Positions 55,780-64,000 of a DNA stretch of 64,000 bases are shown here, piece after piece. Source of the stretch: Toxorhynchites rutilus septentrionalis (lineage: Eukaryota; Arthropoda; Insecta; Diptera; Culicidae); the NCBI RefSeq assembly GCF_029784135.1, contig NC_073746.1, forward strand, positions 285,707,348 through 285,771,347. The letters are read 5' to 3'. Each line of letters starts with the position of its first letter. The stretch's first letter is position 1. A model generated the notes under the pieces. The model saw only the letters and a list, made by a program, of their open reading frames with translations, made no database searches and was not told where the DNA came from. A program made the translations under genes and the position numbers.

Positions 55780-57420
55780 CATGCGATGGAGAGTGAATTT
55801 TTACCGATTATGCAAAATTTGCAGCGTCAACTGAAACCGATAACCATTCGTAATCACATTCGCGGTAACCGAATGCAATATGTGCCGCTGGTGCCACAAA
55901 CCAGGGGTTGCCGAGAAATGTTGGTAGATTTTTATTTTCACCCTAGACATTATTTCATTCGTACGTATGTATTTTTCAGATAATTTTGTTTGATCTGATT
56001 TTTTGTAGTAAAGAAAAGTATTGAAGCAAAAAATAGTAACAGCTACCATCTTTAGATTATCGCCTTTTCAGTTCTCTGCGAAATATGTTCACACAGATAT
56101 CTAATCGAATCGGCTGGTATCCTTTGCGACACGTGAAGTTTTCTGGGTATGTGTGAAAAACGTACATCATATGTCTCGTGCTCGTGCAATTAATTTTCGG
56201 TTTTGTTTATTTTTTCCATTTCGATTGCCAACCCTGCTATTCTGAACCAGTTCCCGTTCTTCGCCATTGTTTTAATAATTTTAATTGGTTCCATTTTTTG
56301 CGCACACTTTGTCGCAACATTTCACTATGAGAGCAAAGGTAGGGGAGGAAATGTTCGACACGGGGAAAATAAAACTTACTGAACATTTCCGTCGACCGCG
56401 TATCCCTCCGGGCTGGTGCATCGGTTTGTTCGGAGTTGGTAAAACAGAATAAATAACAGTTTTATTAAACAGCGATGTGAGTTGGACTGCCGTGGGAATT
56501 GTATTGCATTAGGTAAATTGGTATGCTGATAGTGGTAAATTGAATTGCGGTTCATCAAACAACCATTTCAATCAGTAATAAATTCATTAGCGAACCAATT
56601 GATTTTTATGTTAGAGAATAAACAACTATATTCGTGTGGTTAAATTTAGACAAAGTCTAAAATCCCAATCGAGATTATGCTTTGCAATTGCGGCTCAATA
56701 TTATACCATTGCTGAAATACTCTCTTTCAAAGACACGAATAGCATAGCTAATTTCCAGATTTACAATGAAACCTGACTCGCTCCAGCTCTTCTAACTCGA
56801 TCCGGACAGAGAAATAGCATAATTTCTCCGCATTACGAAATAAAATAAACATTGGTAATACGGCGCCGTGCCGCGGCGAAAAATTCCTGAATTAATCTCT
56901 TTCGAGCTACAAGACTTCGGGGGCCTTCGGCATGCTGCTTGTCCCCACTGCCCCATTCATCTGCTACCACGGCTGTCATTGCATAGGATTTGCTCAACGC
57001 TGATTCGAAAATACGAGAAACTGAATGAAGCAGCGATAGAGTTCCACGACATCGTACTCTGGATTATAGGTATATACGACAAACCCACACACCCCAACGA
57101 AGCAATTGTAACTCGGATCACGTTTAAGCAGCGCAGAAATGTGGAAATTTTACCTCCTCGCTCTATCACCAATTAGATGTGTACGATTTTGTACATCGGC
57201 GGGAAGCGATTTAGAAGGGTTGAGTGTTTATATTTTTCTTGTAGTTATATAATTATTGAAGTTACAGCTATTTGTACTCAAAAATACACAAAACGATTGT
57301 AAGATTTATTTTAAATATTTGAGAATAAATCAAGCTTTAGCTCAAACCAGCTATATTATTTATGATGTTAGAATATACTTCTCAAAATCTAGGAATGCAC
57401 TGAACTGTTGCACATGTTCC
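55780..57420. other. Unassigned stretch
   Basis: No recognisable element. A 102-codon plus frame at 56868-57176 has balanced composition but no known domain. Not called. Confidence 0.4.
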
Positions 57421-57421
57421 T

Positions 57422-57620
57422 TTAACACGTTGAACCCCGTGTCGGTCCATAGGAACTGACACTGCATTTGCCCTCTGGTCTGGTCTCATCGGACCGACAA
57501 CAATAACAAAGCAAGAAAATTGTTCTTGAAAAATCACAGTATCAGTCCACAAGGACCGACGAAGACCAGACGGAAAGTTCATTGTCAGTCGTCTAGCTCA
57601 GTCGGGGCTCAGCGTGTGAA
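57422..57620. mobile_element. TTAA-type MITE (~200 bp)
   Basis: Left end TTAACACGTTGAACCCCG is matched by the inverse of CGGGGCTCAGCGTGTG near 57602-57617. The right TTAA appears mutated to TGAA. Internal CGGTCC..AGGAAC, CGGACCGAC and CAAGGACCGAC motifs repeat in both orientations. No coding capacity. The mariner next to it starts 21 bp further on. Confidence 0.55.
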
Positions 57621-57641
57621 ATATACCACTCAAATATACTA

Positions 57642-58930
57642 TTAGGTGTACCGGTAAGTTTCATCGGTTTTACAACAGATGGCGTAACTTGAATATTATT
57701 CCAGTGAATCAAATTTCCAGACATTCGTTGGAAAGCTACTTTCATTGCGCGTCTTTTCCAGTATATGTTAAAAAGTTGAAGCGCAAACAACATAGTTTTC
57801 GAATATGTCGAATTTCGTACCAACTAGAGTGTTTTTGCGGGGAATGTTACTTCATTACTTCAATATGAAGAAAAAAGCTACGGAAAGTCATCGCATTTTG
57901 GTGGAAGTTTATGGTGACCATGTTCCAACTGAGCGAACGTGTCAGACGTGGTTTGCACGGTTTAAAACTGGTATTTTTGACTGGTAAACTTGACTTTCGA
58001 CGAAGAACGTTTCGGGCCGTCAAAAAAGTTTGAAAATGAAGAATTGGAGGCTTTACTCGATCAAGATTCGTCACAAACGCAACAAGAACTTGCAGATACA
58101 CTTGGAGTAGCTCAACAAACCATATCGGATCGTTTAAAAGCAATGGGAATGATTCGAAAGATAGGACATTGGGTGCCGTATGAATTGAAACCACGAGACG
58201 CCAAACGCCGTTTTTTCACGTACAAACAACTGTTCCAACGACATAAAAAGGATTTTTTGCATCTAATCGTTACTGGTGATGAAAAGTGAGTCCATTAAGA
58301 CAATCCTAAACGTCGGGCAACGTATGAATATCCTGGCCATGCATCAACATCGACGGCCGCGCGGAATATTCACGGCCAGAAGGTTATGCTGTCTATTTGG
58401 TGGGACAAACTGGGTGTGGTGTACTATGAACTGCTAAAACCGAATGAAACCATTACGAGGGACCTCTACCGGCGATAATTTATGCGTTTGAGCCGTGCAC
58501 TGAAGGGAAAACGGCCACAATACGAGCAAAGACACGATAAAGTTATTTTGCAGCACGACAATGCTCGGCCGCATGTCGTTAAACCGGTAAAAACATATTT
58601 GGAAACGCTTAAATGGGAGGTCCTATCCCACCCGCCGTATTCTACAGACATTGTTTTGTCCGATTACTACCTTCTTCGATCGATGCAACATGGCCTGGTT
58701 GACCAGCACTTCTCCAATTTTGATGAAGTCAAAAATTGATCGATTCATGGTTAGCCGACAAACCGGCCGATTATTTCCGCAAAAGGATCCGTGAATTGCC
58801 AGAAGGATGGGAAAACGTTGTGACTAGCGATGGGCAATACTCTGAATATTAAATTTGTAACCATTTTTGCAGAATAAAACATTAATTTTTGAAAAAAAAA
58901 CGAAAAAACTTACCGGTTTTTTCTTGATAG
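57642..58930 (+). mobile_element. mariner element, nearly full length
   Basis: Left terminus TTAGGTGTACCGGTAAGTTT preceded by TA (57640-57641). The right terminus AAACTTACCGGT lies at about 58905-58916, with its outer bases decayed into a T run. About 1.29 kb, the usual size of mariner. Encodes the transposase pseudogene described next. Confidence 0.85.
57805..58852 (+). pseudogene. mariner DD34D transposase, multiply disabled
   Basis: Start ATG at 57805 (MSNFVPTRVFLRGMLLHYFN). First HTH: ATESHRILVEVYGDHVPTER. Frame change near 57985, then the second HTH (QTQQELADTLGVAQQTISDR) and WVPYEL. Catalytic Asp 1 is in VTGDEK, and the following Trp and Tyr are stop codons (58287-58289 and shortly after). 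Then LSIWWDKLGVVYYELLKPNE, a stop after YRR, and LQHDNARPH (Asp 2). Asp 3 is in LSDYYL 34 residues later, so the DD34D spacing is preserved. A final frame change near 58735 precedes ELPEGWENVVTSDGQYSEY, stop at 58850-58852. Substitution decay rather than large deletion. Confidence 0.92.
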
Positions 58931-59784
58931 GAGTGAGTGATAACTTAGCATTTTAAATGTTATGAAGTAAATGATCTTGTGTTGTTCAACTTTTTTGTCA
59001 ATTTTGTTTAACTTTTTATGTCAATTGTTGTTGTCTCTCAGAGTAGAACTGTCGGATCGCTTTATCCTGTCCCTGACCTGATATTCAGTATTATGAAAAT
59101 AGCTGCAATGTTACTAGCAGTTTAATGCATTGTAATTCTTGATTATGTAACACAAGGGTAACCTAATTGAAATAGAAAAGACGAATCTGACGAAACTGTA
59201 CAATTTCCAACGGTTAATTTTATTTTACAAGTAAAATTTGTCGGTGCCAATGGGTAAGGGACCCTATTATTAAGTATAAGAAGTACCATTATGATACTGG
59301 GCAAGAGATGGTAACTCTCCATCTCACTCTCTCATTCTCTTCCTTGCACACACTCTCGCTGTTTTTTTTTAATCGGCACTTATACCCTGCACGGAGCAGC
59401 ATTGTGAAAAACTGACTCGCGAGTAAATTGTCCATTCGTACTCGTGAATCAAAATAGTGAGTGACCTCGGAGCTGCATAATCATGATCAAACAAAAGGGG
59501 CGTGAATTTCCACCATAGCTCAAACAAAGAATTTCTACGACCATTTGATAAAACGTTTCTTTACGAAAAGCAAAATATAGTCATTCATACCAAAAAACAA
59601 TAAGCAAATATTTATTGAGCTAACTTATCTTAAGTTGATCTCAATTTAGTTTCCGAACGAACGTGATAGATGGTGATGTAAACAGTTCTAGATCTTCCAC
59701 AAAATCGCGAGATCGTTTTCATAGTATGAACTTACTGACGTAGGTCTACGACTTTCCTTACTGTACTAGAACGTAAGTTTAACA
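58931..59784. other. AT-rich non-coding stretch
   Basis: Nothing recognised. Confidence 0.45.
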
Positions 59785-61821
59785 GTTGTGTCACATTCAC
59801 CCGAAACACGTTTACCCGAAGCACATTTACCGGAATTCGATACTGGAGACTTTGCTGTGCCATTTTTATAAATTAATGTAGGCACAATTATCATGCCGTT
59901 TTCTTTCCTTTCATGAATTTCCTGAATTTCATTGCTCTTTAAGGCTATGAGACTAAGCAGGTAATTTTAACACAGAAAATACAAAAAAAATTGCCATGAA
60001 AATGTGAATAGAATTGGCACGAAAAAAAAATTGTACTCAGGTATTAAGGCCACCGCAGCGCAATTTTTATCGTGAATTTATTATTTCGTGATGAAATTTA
60101 TTCTGAGGTAAATTGCCGCTGACCCGCCGTTGTTTTTAAACTATTTGAATTTTTTTATAGGTTTTTGAATAACGACTGAAAATTGTGTTAGAGAACTGCA
60201 GAAAAAACGTATGAGAGAAGAAAGAGACATTTTGGTATTCTTTCATTGATTCAATTTCATGTTTTTTATAATATCTTCTCCCACCCTTAGCCATTTTTCA
60301 TATTATTTTTCTGTCATTTATTTACATTTTTCTCTAATTCTCTGTTTCACTTAATCCACCAAAATTAAGAGAAAATGTGAAGACATTTTTTTAATTTTTG
60401 ATCATCATTTTTCTCTAAGTTTGTCTTCTTCTATCCGTCTTTATAATTTCATATTGCCTCTTTCCAACTTTTTTTTAATCCTTCTGTCCTGTTTCTAAAT
60501 TTTCATTATCGATGTTTTTACCTCTTTATTCTCTTATACGTTTTTGCAGTACCGTCATCCGGGGGCAAATTGATCACCGGGGTGAAATCAACATTTTTCA
60601 GGAAGGATCAAATACAGAATCGCCCATGGATGCAGTGGTGTCTAGAAGACGAAATGCATACTACGTGCGCTAAGCTCATTGGCAACAAGAACATAATTCT
60701 CGTGTACTGTTCTCGCGAGAAAAAGAATGAATTATAAGTCAACCATCTTCAGCTGTTTCTAGAAACCTTGCAAACTTATCGTTTTTTCAGGGAAAAAAAC
60801 ATCAACTGTTCTTGCGCGTTTTATTTTCGTTCTAACAAACAACAATACGTGAATTTAATAATTGCTTTTTGTTGAGTTGTGTTGAGAATTGAGTTCAACT
60901 AATTTTGATTTATTCTCAGGATTATCAACAAAATTTTAATATTTTCTTGAAAATTTCTTTCTTTCTTATTCGAGATCATTTAGCATTCGGGAGAACATTC
61001 TATCCAGATGAATGGTATTCGAATGACCTTGCTTCTCGTAAATGCTCTAGAATCTCGCTGGGTTATAATACTGTTCTTTTATCTTCTTCCAACGCATTGT
61101 TTGTCTTTTTTATTTTTTTTTTTCAACAGATTTGAATATCTCATTCATTGAATTTTATGGCGACTGCTAGAAATTGACAGCTTTCTTCTACGTGTATTGG
61201 CTACGTGATCCAAATGCCTGGATAACGCATACAGTCGAATTTGAAAGTCAATCATTTATACAAAATTAATAATTTAATAAATTATTGATTTGAAGTATAT
61301 ACTAGGGGGCGTCGCTGATTAATGGTCAGTTGCACCCCAATAGGAGGTATCCCGTGTCGGCCACACTTACAGAGCATTGGAGACTGCAACATCCCAATTA
61401 TGAGAACACTTTGTAATACTAACCTCGAGTAATCGGTTCCATATCACTAAAAGAGCAGTAAGGCAAAATTTGTCAAAATATTGAACTCCCGACCCCGTCA
61501 GGCTAACGTCATATGTACCTTAATAAAAATACATATTTGGAAAAAAAATAATCAACATAAAAATGAAATTTTATATCTTTTTCTCAACTTTGGAAAATGT
61601 AGTGCGCAACGCCACTTTCTCTCTTCTAATTAAATATAGCTGTAAATACTACATTCTAGTAGATGTTACATTCGGGTAACTGTTGTATTCGGATAAATGT
61701 CATCTTCGGGTAAATGTTAATTCGGGTAGATGTTCCATCCGGGTACCTGTTGCATTCGAGTATTTGTTACATTCGGGTAGATGTCGTTCGGGTAGCTGTC
61801 TCTCGGGTAAATGTAACACAA
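59785..61821. mobile_element. TIR element with subterminal CGGGTAAATGT repeats
   Basis: Left end TTGTGTCACATTCACCCGAA continues with two more copies (CGTTTACCCGAAGC, ACATTTACCGGAATTCG). The right end is the inverse, CGGGTAAATGTAACACAA at 61804-61821. It is preceded by about nine units of ATTCGGGTAAATGTT-type repeats from 61668. Subterminal repeat clusters in inverted orientation are typical of transposase-binding regions. The ~1.8-kb interior has no transposase I recognise. Superfamily unknown. Confidence 0.6.
60552..60610 (+). mobile_element. TACCGT-type MITE left end
   Basis: TA then CCGTCATCCGGGGGCAAATT and GATCACCGGGGTGAAATCAA. Resembles in its first bases the MITEs at 9769 and 22167. 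Right end not found. Confidence 0.4.
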
Positions 61822-62455
61822 TCAATATTAACGAGGCATGGGCTCATTTTTCAATAATTGTATATGAAAATCAACTTTTCCATATCGAATACGTATTCCA
61901 TGTAATAGAGTAACATGTTTTATGCAAATGGAAAAATTTTAAAAGAAAATTGTGTCTGATAAAGATATTATATTATGATGATGAAGTTATAGCCAAAATA
62001 TAAACTCATAAAAACAATAGTTGAGTAAAGGTAAGGACTACGTGTTTAAAATTTTCAGATAAAACATCAAGTAATAATTTCCATTCAAATTTTAAAAAAT
62101 TGTCAAACTGCCTTCGAGCCTGCTATGCTGAATGAGAGTAAATTGTTTCACACGCAAGAATTTCCCTACTAGATTTCGACACTTTACTTTCATCATCGCT
62201 AATCAGTGTGAAACCAATACGATACATATCAGAGTGGAGTAGTAGGTTGATTTGTACTGGGAAACAATAAAAAATTGTGTCGTCATTAATTGCATTGAGT
62301 TTGAAGTTTAAATGGAATAAACAAAGTTGTATTAAAATAATCACAGTTTGATTTTCAATAGAAATTTTGGCTCATTTTCATTATTGATGTAGCCAAATGC
62401 GCCAAATAGTATCTTTTTTACACCGTATCATTTTTCTTTGTGACAAACACAACAA
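61822..62455. other. AT-rich non-coding stretch
   Basis: Nothing recognised. Confidence 0.45.
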
Positions 62456-62559
62456 AATAAAGACAGCTCAAATCTGACGATCGGTTCTCGAGTGATGATG
62501 AGTTATACGAACGGAGCTTTGTTTGGGTTGGGAAAAAGTTATCCATTATTTTCCCGGCA

Positions 62560-62815
62560 GCTAACTTGAGTAATCAATTTCAAGTTTAGGCTCGTTAGAA
62601 AAGAGACATTTCACACTGAAATTTTCCTGTTTTTTGTTTGTTCCATTCAGTTGTGAGTTACAGGGTGTAACAATCGAGGTCAACAAAGAGAAAATTCGGT
62701 ACATTTTACACTTTTCCCTTTATAAAGGCGAAAATGCAAGCCAGGCCGCTGAATTTGTGAATGGTGTTTATGGTGCCAATACTCTAACAGTAAAATACGT
62801 GCAATTCAATTTAAA
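62560..62815 (+). pseudogene. mariner 5' region and N-terminal fragment, copy 2
   Basis: Leader TTTAGGCTCGTTAGAAAAGA and CATTCAGTTGTGAGTTACAG, then an open frame IEVNKEKIRYILHFSLYKGE, NASQAAEFVNGVYGANTLTV and KYVQF. This is the start of a mariner helix-turn-helix with no frame damage; the initiator ATG is ATC here. It stops being mariner-like right after KYVQF, at the same place as the copy at 21520-21800. Confidence 0.75.
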
Positions 62816-62830
62816 AAAAATATATATTTT

Positions 62831-62846
62831 GACGTAGGACTACGTC
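62831..62846. repeat. GACGTAGGACTACGTC palindrome
   Basis: 16-nt inverted repeat. Related copies at 3855-3870, 15339-15355 and 40734-40749. It follows the mariner fragment by 15 bp. Confidence 0.7.
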
Positions 62847-62849
62847 TTT

Positions 62850-64000
62850 AATTTTTATATAGGGGGGTTACTCTACGAAAAATGTAACGTTTATTAAGAG
62901 TTTTCAAATGCATATTATGCAGAATCGTTCTTACGATATATGTTATAATATATACCATTAGACGGCAAATTTATCCAGTATTTTGAACACAAAATTGCGT
63001 GCGATAATTCGTTCTATCTAACAAATTAGCAAGCTGTTAAAGTAGTCAGATGCAAGATTTCATGCATCACTCAAACTTCATGCAAGATTTCATCATAATA
63101 ACGAGGAAAGTGTCACCCATACAGTGATCGTTCATTAATTAGGAGGAGGCGTTGAGGTCGGCATATCATGACATCACAAAAATGAAACGAAATGAAATAT
63201 TAATATTCTCAATGACTCAATTCTTTCTATGATAAATTGAGCAGTAGAACCAATACGTCTTGATTGTGATAGTCTGCAAACGAACATTATTTCACCGAAA
63301 AAGCTACTGCTCCCGATGCCTAAGAATAAGAATGAGACAATGGAAAGAAATCACAATACCAAAGCTATTAATATTAAAAATAAAGCAACTTCATTATTTC
63401 AATTATTTCATGTGTATTTAACCTCAAAATATCACAAAACCGTGAGTTTCAACTTGTTTTTTCGTTTTTTCCCCATAAATTCCATATTCAATATAATCAT
63501 AGACGATATATTTTTTTTTTGTTTACCGTTTCACATATACTTCATCTATCATTCCATCTTGTTAAAGAGATAAACTAACAGATATCTGAACAATAAAAAG
63601 TATTATATTTAAAATAACCAAGTGTTCTGAACAATCAAAGTCCTACGTCAAACTTCCGTCCGTGCCCGTTGACTCAGACCCTTCTACTTTTTATTAAATT
63701 AAAAAAAAAACATATTTTTTTAAAAAAAATTTTTTTGTATGCATGGAAGCATACATCTCTTTCTTTTTTCCAAACAACGTCAACGGGGATCGAACCAAGG
63801 CCGGCTGGAATGCAAGGCTGTTTTACATATTGCACCTGATTATGAAATGAAGTTGGAAAGCGTTTCCTAAGAGTAAAAGGAGAGCAATATCTATCTCGGT
63901 CTGGGCCGTGTATGTGGCAAAGTATGCGGAAAACTTATTTGTCTTTTGTTTCGCTCGCTCGTATCAATCTAATATTACTGTACCATATATATTACACAAA
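62850..64000. other. AT-rich non-coding stretch to the window edge
   Basis: At about 63775-63835 the minus strand carries GGTTCGATCCCCGTTGACG, a B-box-like string that could be a SINE fragment. No other feature recognised. Confidence 0.4.

Overview
The window is eukaryotic, AT-rich and dominated by transposons. The mix of families points to a culicine mosquito, most probably Aedes: a BEL/Pao LTR element, an RNase H-bearing I-clade LINE, an ITmDD37E element, several mariners, tRNA-derived SINEs, and many MITEs with TA or TTAA flanks. The species call is inference. I see no host protein-coding exon, rRNA or functional tRNA that I can defend. The window reads as intergenic or large-intron sequence.

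Layout. 1-1007: decayed Tc1-like transposase with its 3' inverted-repeat end. 3.2-3.8 kb: hAT end fragment and CGCGTAAA-rich repeats. 3.8-6.3 kb: unassigned, partly GC-richer sequence. 6.3-7.2 kb: a 900-bp CTT/CTC polypyrimidine array. 8.2-8.7 kb: tRNA-derived SINE. 9.6-11.3 kb: foldback repeat with a nested MITE, then a mariner relic. 11.5-13.0 kb: dispersed repeat containing about six ~134-bp tandem units. 15.7-17.3 kb: pogo-like MITE abutting a piggyBac N-terminal fragment. 17.8-22.9 kb: pogo-like element, ZBED-type hAT fragment, mariner 5' fragment and another MITE. 23.4-28.8 kb: degenerate I-clade LINE. 29.0-29.5 kb: second copy of the 8.2-kb SINE. 29.57-37.01 kb: an apparently intact BEL/Pao element. 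40.1-43.9 kb: MITE, an ITmDD37E deletion derivative and a 95-bp satellite. 45.7-47.4 kb: mariner 3' relic and degenerate repeats. 52.3-55.8 kb: foldback repeat, two SINE copies in opposite orientation, a mariner N-terminal relic and an ITm element with long terminal inverted repeats. 57.4-58.9 kb: TTAA MITE and a nearly full-length mariner pseudogene. 59.8-61.8 kb: a TIR element with subterminal repeats. 62.5-62.8 kb: a second copy of the mariner 5' fragment.

The two best candidates for activity are at opposite ends of autonomy. The BEL/Pao element (29570-37010) has LTRs that look identical, a perfect 5-bp target duplication, a primer-binding site matching the tRNA-Tyr 3' end, and one uninterrupted gag-pol frame. 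The ITmDD37E derivative (40898-41958) has perfect 49-bp TIRs, but an in-frame deletion joins its DNA-binding half to its extreme C-terminus and removes two of the three catalytic residues. The most novel-looking signal is in the BEL leader: four diverged copies of a short module, each carrying a small hairpin with one compensatory base-pair change.

Nearly everything else is decayed. At least five distinct mariner-type fragments, plus a Tc1 and two ITm elements, share 64 kb. The transposon-poor, GC-richer stretches (about 4.0-5.8, 9.0-9.5, 13.7-15.3, 37.6-39.3 and 47.8-50.0 kb) are the places to look for host function.
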